Source: Echinicola arenosa (GTDB lineage Bacteria; Bacteroidota; Bacteroidia; Cytophagales; Cyclobacteriaceae). From it: DNA of 64,000 bases. Below, in pieces: positions 1 through 8,113 of the stretch. The stretch's first letter is position 1. The number at the start of each line of letters is the position of its first letter. Location of the stretch: NCBI RefSeq assembly GCF_014841125.1, contig NZ_JACYTQ010000003.1, positions 186,001 through 250,000 on the forward strand. Direction: 5' to 3'. The translations under genes and the position numbers were made by a program. A model generated the notes under the pieces. The model saw nothing but the letters and a program-made list of their open reading frames with translations. It ran no database searches and was not told the origin of the DNA.

Positions 1-78
1 TAAAATTGAATGGAAACCGATTTTGCTGTTTAATGTAGTGTTATTTATGATTTTCCAAGTCTTTTATTTTCTAGAAAT

Positions 79-849
79 ATGGAAAGTCAAAAGTTCGTAA
101 ACTACATACTGCTTGCAATTTCACTGGTATTGGTGCTTGCGGTTATTATCATTGTCGCTGTCGAGCTTATGAGAAGGAAGGTGATCAAAGAACAAATGCT
201 TAACGCAGAACTAAAGCTCAAACATCAAACTGACCTTCTACACACTGTGATTCGGTCTCAGGAAGAAGAGCGGCGGCGTGTTTCTGATATTTTACATGAT
301 GATATTGGTTCGAAATTAACAACGATAAAATTAAGCCTGTACCAACTTTCTGGAAATGACAATTTGGAGCTGTTAAATGGTCTTAAGGAGCTTTCTGAAA
401 AGGTGGTCAGCAGGACGAGAGAATTATCCCATGCTTACTCTCCACTAATCGTAGAGAAGTTTGGTTTGGAAGCTGGTATCCATGAACTATTGGATGAAGT
501 CCAGACAGGGTCAAGGATCGGGACCCGTTTTAAAGTGGACATTGAAGAAAACTTATTGGATCAGGAAACCCGTCTGATCATTTATCGAATTAGCCAGGAA
601 TTGATTAATAACACGGTAAAGCATGCTGATGCACAAGAGATAAAAATTAATATTCGTGTGAATGACGATGGTCTGTTCTACCTTTATGAAGATAATGGGA
701 AAGGCTTCGATGTGAAAAAATCGAGTGATGGATTAGGCATGTTGAACCTTCAAAATCGTGTGGATATGATGAAAGGTAGTTTGGAAACCTGGAGTGAGCA
801 GGGAAAAGGAATGAAAGTAACGATAAAAAAGTCTTTTGATGGATCTTAA
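79..849 (+). CDS. NarX/LiaS-type sensor histidine kinase
   Basis: Membrane-anchored histidine kinase of the HisKA_3 class, 256 aa. One transmembrane helix lies at about residues 9-30, followed by a short charged coiled coil and the dimerisation/phosphoacceptor motif DILHDDIG with His73. The C-terminal HATPase_c domain shows an N-box region (ELINNTVKHA), DNGKGFD and the G-rich GLGMLNLQNR. There is no extracellular sensor domain, so the signal is probably sensed in the membrane or through a partner; many Bacteroidota relatives carry an N-terminal 7TM or TPR sensor that is absent here. The 3' end overlaps the response-regulator gene by 11 bases, so the two are translationally coupled and form a two-component pair. 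The start at 79 is the first ATG ahead of the membrane helix. The signal is unknown. Confidence 0.9.
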   Translation: MESQKFVNYILLAISLVLVLAVIIIVAVELMRRKVIKEQMLNAELKLKHQTDLLHTVIRSQEEERRRVSDILHDDIGSKLTTIKLSLYQLSGNDNLELLNGLKELSEKVVSRTRELSHAYSPLIVEKFGLEAGIHELLDEVQTGSRIGTRFKVDIEENLLDQETRLIIYRISQELINNTVKHADAQEIKINIRVNDDGLFYLYEDNGKGFDVKKSSDGLGMLNLQNRVDMMKGSLETWSEQGKGMKVTIKKSFDGS

Positions 850-1540
850 AACAAATATAGTCTTGGCGGATGATGAAACACTTTTTAGGGGTGTGCTTAA
901 GCAGATGTTAGAAAGTACAGGGAAATTTGAAGTGCTTTTTGATGCTGGCAATGGAGCAGAACTTATTGAAAAGCTAGCAGCCGCCGAGAAGGTTGATTTT
1001 CCAGATATTGTGCTGATGGATCTAAAAATGCCTGAAATGAATGGTATAGAGGCCACGAAGGTGATTACAAAAAAATATCCTGACCTTAAAGTAATCGCTT
1101 TGACCACTCATAAAGGAAAACCATTTATTCTTAATATGCTCAACCTTGGAGCTGCGGGTTATATCACAAAAGATGCAGAACCAGATGAAATGGTCCAAAC
1201 AATCAATGAGGTGGCGGCAAAGGGCTTTTATTATAGCCAAGAAGTGCTTCAAATTATTAATGGAGACTTTCTCAATAGAAATAAAAAAAACAGTGTTTCT
1301 CCTTTAGATCCTGGCTTCATTACCAAAAGGGAAAAGGAGGTTTTACTTTTGCTTTGTCAACAGTTTAGAACCCAAGAAATAGCTGAAAAGCTGTTTTTGA
1401 GTGAAAGAACGGTTGAAGGACACCGAAATAACTTGTTGAGCAAAACAAACTCAAAGAATGTAGTGGGTTTGATTGTTTACGGTTTACAGCATGAAATTAT
1501 TGATATAAGTGACCTTACCGATCCGATCAACGGAATATAA
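839..1540 (+). CDS. NarL/FixJ-family response regulator
   Basis: DNA-binding response regulator, 233 aa. The receiver domain (about residues 1-125) has the acidic pair D11/D12, phosphoacceptor D61 in VLMDLKMP and a conserved Lys in TKDAE. A LuxR-type helix-turn-helix lies at about residues 158-220 (TKREKEV, ERTVEGHRNN). I chose the ATG at 839; a TTG two codons closer to the kinase (836) is also in frame but less likely. It overlaps the kinase stop codon and is its obvious cognate regulator. Target genes are not evident; the next gene downstream is an aerolysin-like protein 319 bases away with its own leader. Confidence 0.9.
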   Translation: MDLKTNIVLADDETLFRGVLKQMLESTGKFEVLFDAGNGAELIEKLAAAEKVDFPDIVLMDLKMPEMNGIEATKVITKKYPDLKVIALTTHKGKPFILNMLNLGAAGYITKDAEPDEMVQTINEVAAKGFYYSQEVLQIINGDFLNRNKKNSVSPLDPGFITKREKEVLLLLCQQFRTQEIAEKLFLSERTVEGHRNNLLSKTNSKNVVGLIVYGLQHEIIDISDLTDPINGI

Positions 1541-1859
1541 GTTTTTATACTTTTGGAGTAGAAATACTTGGTTTTTGAAATGGTGGTTTATCCCCTTTAT
1601 TTTTTTGTTTATTTCCACCAATTTTGAATAGACATCAACGAACAGGGGATTTCACCAACCAAATCCAGCAAAGCTATCCTTTATAGTGGGAGTGAAATCA
1701 ATTTGACATTTAGTCATCAATCAATAGTGGTTGTTTAGGTAAACCTATGTTTGCCGATAACCGCATTTTTGGAAAAGAATATCAAAATTCGGAGTAAGCC
1801 GAAAATCCTTTCAAAAGAGTAGGCAAAACCAAGTTTTTCAACTTTAAATTTTTAATATT
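1541..1859. other. Intergenic region upstream of the aerolysin-like gene
   Basis: No gene seen. An exact match to the Bacteroidota -7 element TAnnTTTG (TATGTTTG) lies at 1746-1753, about 107 bases before the aerolysin-like start, but I see no well-spaced -33 TTG, so promoter function is only suggested. No terminator hairpin is evident after the response regulator. Confidence 0.35.
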
Positions 1860-2723
1860 ATGGGAATCAGCATTAGTATTATTGCAGGAAAAGACAAATC
1901 TGTCTCCAGTGTCAATGCAAGTGGAACCGTTCAGCATGTCATCACCGATGATGAAAGAACGACCTTTAGATTGGGCGATAAACAGTTAAAAGACGCTGTA
2001 AAGGCTTACTTTGGTAAATCTCCCAATGATGCCTACCTGCACAGTCCAACTCCTTGGGGGGATTTGTATAAAAAGTACAGTTGGCCACAAGTACAAATGG
2101 TATTGGTGGTACAAAGTGCAGAAATTTTGGGCATAACTTCTGAACCAGTAATTGTAAAGACTCAGGAGTTTACCAATGATAGCAGCAAAAAAGGAACATT
2201 TAATGTGGCCATTTCCGAAACACTCAGTAACACCACCAGCTCCAACTGGAGTACAGGAGGTACCTTAAGTGTGGGGCAAAAAATCTCTTATGGAGTGGAG
2301 TTTTTAGGATCAGGTGTAAAGGGAGAGACTACCCTTTCATACAGCCAGTCTTGGGGAATAGGTGGACAAGAATCCAAATCAATCACAGTAGGCTCCACTT
2401 CTGGGGTAAGTGTGACTCTTGACCCGGGAGAGTCTGTTTTGGCTGAACTTTCGGCAAGCCGTGGCGTGATGAAAGTTCGAATCAAGTACAACGCCTATTT
2501 GATTGGAAATACGGCCATTAATTACAATCCAACTTACAAAGGCCATCACTTTTGGAGTTTAGGTATTGGTGGTGTGATGTCATCAGGAGGTGTCAAGAAT
2601 TCAGTCCAGTCAACTGAAGATATCGATATTGGATATTATTCCAATTCCAAAATTGAATTGAAAGACAAAACAAGTGGAAAATTAGTTTCTGAACGAGTGC
2701 TTGAGGATCAAGTAGGAGTTTAA
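1860..2723 (+). CDS. Aerolysin-like (ETX/MTX2-fold) protein, spherulin-2A/yolk-protein-like
   Basis: Protein of 287 aa without signal peptide or membrane anchor. The central part (about residues 95-215) has the alternating Ser/Thr-Gly-hydrophobic pattern of aerolysin-type beta-pore-forming proteins: long strands around TLSNTTSSNWSTGG, then YSQSWGIGG, then the motif VSVTLDPGESV that precedes the last long strands. The N-terminal 90 residues (TPWGDLYKKYSWPQV) resemble the head of spherulin-2A and follicular-epithelium yolk proteins; this is recalled similarity, not a search result. Family members oligomerise and insert a beta-barrel into target membranes or act in storage or defence. It is monocistronic: a strong terminator follows, and about 320 bases of leader precede it. 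Lack of a secretion signal suggests intracellular storage, release by lysis, or non-classical export. Fold assignment is fairly confident; function is unknown. Confidence 0.65.
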   Translation: MGISISIIAGKDKSVSSVNASGTVQHVITDDERTTFRLGDKQLKDAVKAYFGKSPNDAYLHSPTPWGDLYKKYSWPQVQMVLVVQSAEILGITSEPVIVKTQEFTNDSSKKGTFNVAISETLSNTTSSNWSTGGTLSVGQKISYGVEFLGSGVKGETTLSYSQSWGIGGQESKSITVGSTSGVSVTLDPGESVLAELSASRGVMKVRIKYNAYLIGNTAINYNPTYKGHHFWSLGIGGVMSSGGVKNSVQSTEDIDIGYYSNSKIELKDKTSGKLVSERVLEDQVGV

Positions 2724-2741
2724 GCGTTTAATTGATTTTTT

Positions 2742-2785
2742 AGCAACAGCAACAGCAAAAATCTGTTGCTGTTGCTGTTTTTAAT
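2742..2785 (+). terminator. Rho-independent terminator of the aerolysin-like gene
   Basis: A 14-bp perfect stem (AGCAACAGCAACAG / CTGTTGCTGTTGCT) with a 7-base loop is followed by GTTTTTAATT. The stem consists of an (AGCAAC)n-like simple repeat and its complement. Confidence 0.85.
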
Positions 2786-2922
2786 TAGAGGCTATTTGAC
2801 CAGGTATTTTTACTTGATTTTTTCTATGCGAAGTAATGCGCTGTTAAAATATATTACCAGTCCGCATTTTTGTAGCTACCAACATGAGTAAATAAAATTC
2901 AACCATAAAATTAATTTTTTCG

Positions 2923-3978
2923 ATGATGAAAGTAGGATTGTTAATACCGTTCTCAGGCCTGGTCTCCAGCATAGGACAGGAAATCGAAAAAGGCCTGAGA
3001 CTAGGTTGTAGTGGGTTTGATATAGAAGAGGTATCAATTGTTACCCAATATTTGAATTGTGACGAGATTGATAGAAATAGAGATGCTCTTAATGATCTAA
3101 TTAAAGCTGAAAATGCTCAGCTCATTATTGCTGTCTTAAACTGTGATCAGTCCGAGCTTATGAAAGCCCATTTTGAGAAATGTGGAAGACCTGTCGTAAT
3201 CTTTAATTTAGCTGCTTGTAGGGATGTGATAAAGGAAAAGAAGCTTTCCAATGTCTTTTTGAATAGTTTGGATTTAAGTTCCAGTCAGTATGTACTGAGT
3301 AATTTTGCAAAGGATCTTTTGGATCAAACTTGTGTTTGCTTAGATAGGGTAGAAGAAAAAGGAGTGGGTACGATGTCAAAAAAATTAATGCAGCACATAT
3401 CCGGGGATATGTTAGGCTACTTATACGGAGAAGAGGATATACAGGAAGTCCTGAATTTTGCTCAACAACACCGTCCCAGGCATATTCACATACTAACTGC
3501 TTCTCATTCCATTTTTTCCAAGTTCATAAAACTTTTAAAAGAAGAAAAATTTTCAAAAGTCGTTAAGGTTTCTTTTATACCTTATTTTTCAGACACCAGC
3601 ACTATGAAAGTTTTAGAGGTTAGTAGTCGAAATATTTTTTCTGCATCTACTTGGTTTAAAGAAATAGATAATGAAGCCAACTTAGAGTTTGTGGAGAATT
3701 ATCATAATAATTTCGGGTCTGCTCCAGAGGGCTATGCCTTGTTGGCTTACGAAGTAGGACTATTGCTTAGAAATAGCCTAGAGGAGAAATCAGGTAAAAT
3801 TTCAAAAGAGAGATTGTTAGTTGATTTAAACCGTGTAAATGTACTCGGTCCGCGTGGAGCTATTGATTTACATACTCAGCGTATTAGTGCCAATCCAGTA
3901 TATGTTTCGAAAGTAGGACTTGGATGGGATGGCCTTAGTTTAAAAAGGGAAATTATCTCTTGTGAGGAGATGGTATAA
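2923..3978 (+). CDS. Type-I periplasmic-binding-fold protein, cytoplasmic
   Basis: 351-aa protein resembling Leu/Ile/Val-binding proteins of ABC transporters (Peripla_BP_6 fold). The N-terminus KVGLLIPFSG with a following helix is the classic first strand of that fold, and the C-terminal part (GPRGAIDLH, hinge region, YVSKVG) also fits. There is no signal peptide or lipobox, so it should stay in the cytoplasm, which is odd for a solute-binding protein and suggests a ligand-sensing role. No permease or ATPase genes lie nearby. The ATG at 2923 is followed directly by a second ATG; either may be used. Its 3' end overlaps, on the opposite strand, the truncated end of the integrase remnant by 26 bases, so its last codons border an old recombination junction. 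Specific function is not recognisable. Confidence 0.6.
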   Translation: MMKVGLLIPFSGLVSSIGQEIEKGLRLGCSGFDIEEVSIVTQYLNCDEIDRNRDALNDLIKAENAQLIIAVLNCDQSELMKAHFEKCGRPVVIFNLAACRDVIKEKKLSNVFLNSLDLSSSQYVLSNFAKDLLDQTCVCLDRVEEKGVGTMSKKLMQHISGDMLGYLYGEEDIQEVLNFAQQHRPRHIHILTASHSIFSKFIKLLKEEKFSKVVKVSFIPYFSDTSTMKVLEVSSRNIFSASTWFKEIDNEANLEFVENYHNNFGSAPEGYALLAYEVGLLLRNSLEEKSGKISKERLLVDLNRVNVLGPRGAIDLHTQRISANPVYVSKVGLGWDGLSLKREIISCEEMV

Positions 3979-4348
3979 GCATTTCACGGTGGTAAGTGAA
4001 AATCGAAGAAAGAGAGTGTTCAATTTTTTCTATTCCTAAAAATTTATTTTTTAAATCTTCAGCAGTTGGGGTTTCATTCCTAATAATGGTATCCTGATAC
4101 AGTGTTACAATTTTTGATCTAATACTCTCAATGAACTGATTGAATTTAATAGTTTCAGGATTTGAGCCTTTCGCTAACCCTTTCATACCATTCCAAAATC
4201 TTGGTTCAATTGACTTCCTAACTGAAAAATCGGCTCGGCGGCCATCAACCGTTATTCTTGCATAAATAGGTGCTCGTCCGTTTTTTGCTTTGTATTTCTT
4301 AATAAAGAAAATTACTCCAAAGGTGTTAAAATTGCTTTTCATGTTCAT
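3953..4348 (-). pseudogene. Truncated tyrosine-recombinase (integrase) N-terminus
   Basis: 131-codon open frame holding only the N-terminal arm-type DNA-binding domain of Bacteroidota phage/transposon integrases (FFIKKYKAKNGRAPIYARI, then RRADFSVRKSIEP and FWNGMKGLAKG) and the first helices of the SAM-like core-binding domain (SLSSIFTYHREM). Intact family members are about 400 aa with a C-terminal catalytic domain carrying R-HxxR-Y; all of that is missing. Homology seems to stop near 3975, after which the frame runs into the antisense of the preceding gene and terminates. It points towards, and lies about 290 bases from, a tRNA pair, the usual target of such integrases. It is best read as the scar of an integrated element. 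Confidence 0.75.
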
Positions 4349-4380
4349 TCATTTTAGTTCAAGATGATTTGGTCTGAAAT

Positions 4381-4540
4381 GGGGCACAAAAGCGAGTCGG
4401 ATAAAACCGAATCAAAGGCCTTCATACGAATAAATTTAACTTCAACTACAAAATGATAACCTTTTGAAATATAGTAGGTTAAATCACATTCTGTGCCCCA
4501 AATATATAATTTTAAATGGGGCCACGAATAGGGCACAAAC
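4381..4540. repeat. Repeated GGGGCACA motifs between integrase remnant and tRNAs
   Basis: The octamer GGGGCACA occurs at 4381-4388, its reverse complement TGTGCCCC at 4492-4499, and a near copy (GGGCACAAAC) at 4531-4540. Short repeats of this kind flanking integrase genes commonly are arm-type integrase binding sites; that function is inferred here. A 72-codon open frame across this region (4354-4572, minus) has no recognisable features and I do not call it a gene. Confidence 0.35.
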
Positions 4541-4582
4541 ATTATGATATATCTTGATGTTTTTTGGGTCATTAAAAAATAA

Positions 4583-4612
4583 AAAAACCTCTAAACATAC
4601 CATTTAGAGGGT
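4583..4612 (-). terminator. Terminator of the tRNA-Ser/tRNA-Pro transcript
   Basis: On the minus strand an 8-bp stem (CCTCTAAA / TTTAGAGG) is followed by a run of T. It lies 27 bases beyond the 3' end of tRNA-Pro and fits as the end of the tRNA transcription unit. Confidence 0.75.
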
Positions 4613-4638
4613 TTTGGTTCTTTTTGATCTGAATCTTG

Positions 4639-4713
4639 TCGGGGTGGCAGGATTCGAACCTGCGACCTCCTCGTCCCAAACGAGGCGCGATGACCGGGCT
4701 ACGCTACACCCCG
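4639..4713 (-). tRNA. tRNA-Pro (anticodon TGG)
   Basis: Cloverleaf is readable on the minus strand: acceptor CGGGGTG/CACCCCG with discriminator A, D-arm GCGTAGCCCGGT, anticodon loop TTTGGGA flanked by CTCGT/ACGAG, and T-arm GCAGGTTCGAATCCTGC. CCA is not encoded. It is co-transcribed with tRNA-Ser located 40 bases upstream. Confidence 0.95.
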
Positions 4714-4753
4714 AACTTTTAATAAAAAAAGGATTCTGATGAATCCTTTGATG

Positions 4754-4842
4754 TAGAGAGTGGGGGATTCGAACCCCCGGTACGGTTTGACCCGTACGAC
4801 AGTTTAGCAAACTGCTGGTTTAAGCCACTCACCCAACTCTCT
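4754..4842 (-). tRNA. tRNA-Ser (anticodon GCT)
   Basis: Class II tRNA of 89 bases on the minus strand: acceptor AGAGAGT/ACTCTCT, anticodon loop TTGCTAA giving GCT, a long variable arm (CGTACGGGT..ACCGTACG-like) and T-arm GGGGGTTCGAATCCCCC. CCA is not encoded. It reads AGC/AGT serine codons. Confidence 0.95.
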
Positions 4843-4956
4843 GTGCTGCTAGAAAAACACTTGCCGTTTCCCCCTTAAAGCGATGCAAATATAAAAGATT
4901 ATTATTCATTTTTACAAACTTAGAAACTGAATTAATTATAGCTATTTTGATTTGTT

Positions 4957-5058
4957 GGGTATATCATAAACTAATCTTCTGTGATTCAGTAAGAAAAAAA
5001 ACAATAAATTTTCCAATTCCTGAAGGTTTTTATTGAATCACACTTTAATGATATACCC
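4957..5058. repeat. Long imperfect inverted repeat upstream of the Nudix gene
   Basis: The outer arms GGGTATATCAT (4957-4967) and ATGATATACCC (5048-5058) are exact complements. Inner arms GTGATTCA (4981-4988) and TGAATCAC (5034-5041) are also exact. The whole 102-base element could fold into one long interrupted hairpin. It sits in the otherwise empty 400 bases between tRNA-Ser and the Nudix gene. It could be a small MITE-like element or a regulatory structure; no gene is seen in 4843-5246. Confidence 0.5.
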
Positions 5059-5246
5059 ACAGTTCCAATTTCAGTTTGAAAGAAATACCCAAATCAACCA
5101 AATGTATAAGTTTATGCAAGCAATTTTTCGCCTAAACTTTTTTGATCCATCTTCATCTTTATTATTTTCCTAGTTACTTGGAGAGCATTTAACTATGGAA
5201 TTAAAGTAAAGTATAATCTGTTAGAGGGTTGGAAAATTGAGCATAT

Positions 5247-5879
5247 ATGCAACTAGAAGAAGTAATTGATATCATTGAAAATAAACTTCAATACCCATTG
5301 CCAGGGAGGAAAGGCCAAATTGTAATGGCTCCTCAGCCCTTGAATGAGGCTCGGTTTGCACAACAGGACTTAAAAAATGCCAGAAAGGGAGCGGTGTTGA
5401 TATTGCTGTACCCCGGAGAAAATGGTTGCATGGTTCCTTTTATCAAAAGGCCTGAGTATGATGGAACGCATAGTGGGCAAGTTTCTTTTCCAGGAGGGAA
5501 ATGGGAAGAATCAGATCAAAATCTACAAGAAACGGCATTAAGGGAAACAGAGGAAGAAATTGGAGTTGACCGTGCTCAAATTCAATTATTGGGTAAACTC
5601 TCACAGTTATTTATTCCCCCAAGCAACTTTTTGGTTACGCCTTACATTGGCTTTATGCGCTCAGTTCCAGTATTTAAGCCAGACCCTAGAGAGGTGGCTA
5701 GAGTCATTACTTGTGACTTTAGTGTTTTGGTTGATCATAATATCCGCAAAGAAAAGGATTTTGTGCTTGCTCGTGGAGCTAAGATTAAAGCTCCATATTT
5801 TGATATCGATCAAGAAACGATTTGGGGAGCAACCGCTATGATGCTTGGAGAATTAATGACCATTTGGGAACAAAAGTAA
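5247..5879 (+). CDS. Nudix hydrolase, CoA-pyrophosphatase (NudL) type
   Basis: 210-aa soluble protein. The NudL/UPF0035 signature is visible: FIKRPEYDGTHSGQVSFPGGK followed by the Nudix box with TALRETEEEIG, whose glutamates bind the catalytic divalent metal. Family members cleave CoA or acyl-CoA to 3',5'-ADP and 4'-phosphopantetheine, and some prefer other nucleoside diphosphate derivatives. Length is typical (about 190-220 aa). The ATG at 5247 is the only start upstream of the conserved region. It is followed 116 bases later by a DUF819 permease in the same direction, possibly on one transcript. The family is clear; the substrate is by analogy. Confidence 0.88.
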   Translation: MQLEEVIDIIENKLQYPLPGRKGQIVMAPQPLNEARFAQQDLKNARKGAVLILLYPGENGCMVPFIKRPEYDGTHSGQVSFPGGKWEESDQNLQETALRETEEEIGVDRAQIQLLGKLSQLFIPPSNFLVTPYIGFMRSVPVFKPDPREVARVITCDFSVLVDHNIRKEKDFVLARGAKIKAPYFDIDQETIWGATAMMLGELMTIWEQK

Positions 5880-5995
5880 GGATAGAAAGATTCTTATCGT
5901 AAGAATTTTAAAAGCACATAAAACAAGGGTTAATTTTTTTTTCTTTTAGGTTTTACTTCTTTTGTGGGATAAATTGTTTTCATAATTTAAAATCC

Positions 5996-7249
5996 ATGCA
6001 GGAATCTACTCCCTTAATTACCAATGACGCTGTAGTATTAGGAATTCTAATGGTCATATTGGCATTGGTATTTGGTACAGCAAGCAGCAAAAAAGTTTTT
6101 TGGCAAAAATTCTATCGGATAGTACCTACTGTATTGCTCTGTTATTTTCTTCCATCCATTTTAAATACACTTGGAATTATTTCAGGGCAAAGTTCCAATT
6201 TGTACCAAGTGGCTTCTCGGTATTTACTTCCTGCTTCATTGGTGCTTTTGACTTTGAGTATTGACTTTAATTCTATTCTTAAATTAGGTCCTAAAGCGCT
6301 GATAATGTTTCTGGCTGGAACTTTCGGCATAATCTTGGGAGGCCCTCTGGCTGTTTTGACGGTTTCAGTATTTGACCCTTCAGTTGTAGGGGGAGCAGGT
6401 CCAGACGAAGTTTGGAGAGGTTTGGCAACGATAGCTGGGAGTTGGATCGGCGGGGGAGCCAATCAAACTGCTATGCTAAAGACCTTTGGAGCCAGTCCTG
6501 AATTATTCAGTCAGATGATTGCTGTGGATGTGGTTATGGCCAATTTATGGTTGGCATTTTTGCTGTATTGGGCAGCAAATCCAGACAGAATAGATAAAAT
6601 ATTCAAAGCAGACAGTTCTTCCATCATTGAGCTCCAAAAGAAAGTAGAAGCTTATAGAGGAAGTATTATGAAGATTCCGAATATGACTGACACCTTGTTG
6701 GTATTGGGGGTAGGTTTTGGAATCACTGGGCTTTCCCATTGGTTGGCTGATTTTATTGCGCCTTGGATAGGAACAAATTATCCTGAACTGGAAAAGTACT
6801 CCTTGGACTCTGCATTTTTCTGGATCGTGGTCATAGCGACCACCGGTGGTTTGATTTTGTCATTTACCAAAGCCAGAAATTTGGAAGGTGTTGGAGCAAG
6901 CCGTTTAGGAAGTGTTTTACTCTATGTATTGATTGCGACTGTGGGTATGCAAATGGATTTATTTGCTATATTGGATAACCCAACCTTGTTTGTAGTAGGA
7001 GGACTTTGGATGGTTTTTCACATTGTGATCATGCTCATTGTGGCATATTTTATCAAAGCACCTTTCTTCTTTGTTGCTGTGGGCTCACAGGCCAACGTAG
7101 GAGGAGCTGCCTCAGCACCTATCGTGGCTTCAGCATTTAATCCATCCTTGGCTCCTGTAGGAGTTTTGTTAGCAGTGTTTGGTTATGCAGCAGGAACTTA
7201 TGGAGCTTATTTGTGCGGATTACTGTTGCAATTGGTATCAAACCTGTAG
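5996..7249 (+). CDS. DUF819-family integral membrane protein
   Basis: 417-aa polytopic membrane protein with roughly ten hydrophobic helices. Family hallmarks are LITNDAVVLGILM at the N-terminus, the glycine-rich GSWIGGGANQTAM segment and the matching GSQANVGGAASAPIVA segment in the second half. This internal duplication is typical of secondary carriers with inverted repeats. The family is thought to be transport-related, but no substrate is established that I know of. The downstream ferredoxin-like gene starts only 3 bases after the stop codon, so the two are an operon. Confidence 0.85.
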   Translation: MQESTPLITNDAVVLGILMVILALVFGTASSKKVFWQKFYRIVPTVLLCYFLPSILNTLGIISGQSSNLYQVASRYLLPASLVLLTLSIDFNSILKLGPKALIMFLAGTFGIILGGPLAVLTVSVFDPSVVGGAGPDEVWRGLATIAGSWIGGGANQTAMLKTFGASPELFSQMIAVDVVMANLWLAFLLYWAANPDRIDKIFKADSSSIIELQKKVEAYRGSIMKIPNMTDTLLVLGVGFGITGLSHWLADFIAPWIGTNYPELEKYSLDSAFFWIVVIATTGGLILSFTKARNLEGVGASRLGSVLLYVLIATVGMQMDLFAILDNPTLFVVGGLWMVFHIVIMLIVAYFIKAPFFFVAVGSQANVGGAASAPIVASAFNPSLAPVGVLLAVFGYAAGTYGAYLCGLLLQLVSNL

Positions 7250-7252
7250 AAT

Positions 7253-7498
7253 ATGGCGCTTTATAGAAAATTCATATTTGTCTGCACTGGCTCAGACTGT
7301 AAAAAGAATGGTTGCAAAGGACTATTAAAAGAGGCCAAAGATGTCATTAAATTGGATGACCATAAGGGGAAATACAAATTAGTAAAGACAAAATGTATGG
7401 ACTTCTGTAAAACAGGACCTGTGGTAGTGGTCAGCAATGAGGTAATTAAAAAGGCTGACAAGATGAAACTAAAAATGGCTTTGGATGCCCACAAGTAA
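7253..7498 (+). CDS. Thioredoxin-like [2Fe-2S] ferredoxin-type protein
   Basis: 81-aa protein with the ligand spacing of thioredoxin-fold [2Fe-2S] ferredoxins (NuoE-like): C11-x4-C16 (CTGSDC) and C48-x3-C52 (CMDFC), followed by the usual TGPVVVV strand. An extra Cys21 is present. The likely role is single-electron transfer in the cytosol; the partner is unknown. It is coupled to the DUF819 gene (3-base gap) and ends just before a terminator. Confidence 0.8.
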   Translation: MALYRKFIFVCTGSDCKKNGCKGLLKEAKDVIKLDDHKGKYKLVKTKCMDFCKTGPVVVVSNEVIKKADKMKLKMALDAHK

Positions 7499-7517
7499 TC
7501 CAATTGGTCAAAAGAAG

Positions 7518-7552
7518 GAAAGCTATCCCGATTTTAGGGATAGCTTTTTTTA
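7518..7552. terminator. Terminator between convergent genes
   Basis: A 10-bp stem AAGCTATCCC / GGGATAGCTT with loop GATTTTA is followed by TTTTTTTATT on the plus strand. The minus strand has a weaker T-rich tail, so it may serve both the ferredoxin-like gene and ybjQ. Confidence 0.85.
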
Positions 7553-7882
7553 TTATTTCGGTTCAATTACCACAGCCGTTCCGCTGGCAGTAACCATCAA
7601 CATGCCATCTCTTATGGTTTCATAGTCAAGGTCAACTCCCACTACAGCGTTTCCACCAAACGCTCTTGCCTGCATTTCCATTTCTGCCAAAGAAGTGGTC
7701 TTGGCTTCTTTCAGAACTTTTTCATAAGCTCCAGAGCGGCCACCGACGATATCTGTAATACTCGCAAAAAAGTCTCTAAATACATTGGCCCCAATGATGG
7801 TTTCACCGGTCACAATTCCGCAATAACGCTTGATCTCATGTCCTTCAACTGATGGTGTTGTTGTTGTAATCATTTTGTTCAT
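7553..7882 (-). CDS. ybjQ: YbjQ/UPF0145 family protein
   Basis: 109-aa small cytoplasmic protein of the YbjQ family. Typical segments are [25 protein letters not shown], the helix [23 protein letters not shown] and the C-terminal strand [11 protein letters not shown]. The family forms pentamers and is often annotated as heavy-metal binding, although the role is not established. It is encoded alone and convergent with the ferredoxin-like gene across a shared terminator. Confidence 0.88.
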   Translation of the reverse strand: MNKMITTTTPSVEGHEIKRYCGIVTGETIIGANVFRDFFASITDIVGGRSGAYEKVLKEAKTTSLAEMEMQARAFGGNAVVGVDLDYETIRDGMLMVTASGTAVVIEPK

Positions 7883-8113
7883 TTTAATGGTAAAAAGATT
7901 ATTTGTGAAATTCTTGCTGAAGTTAATAAAATGAAATGATTTTTAGGCCTACTTGATAATAGGTTTAGGCACAAGCTTTGCTAAAGTTTCAACTATTACT
8001 CGCTCAAATGCAGCATTACCCATTCTTTTAACTAGATTCAAGTTTAGGTTTTGGATAAGAAAAGTATCGTATTGAATTATTATAATTTTATTTTTGTGGG
8101 GAAATTGCAACTC

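Noticed and set aside
4604-4810. 68-codon open frame on the minus strand
   Set aside because: It runs through tRNA-Pro and tRNA-Ser and only translates their conserved arms.
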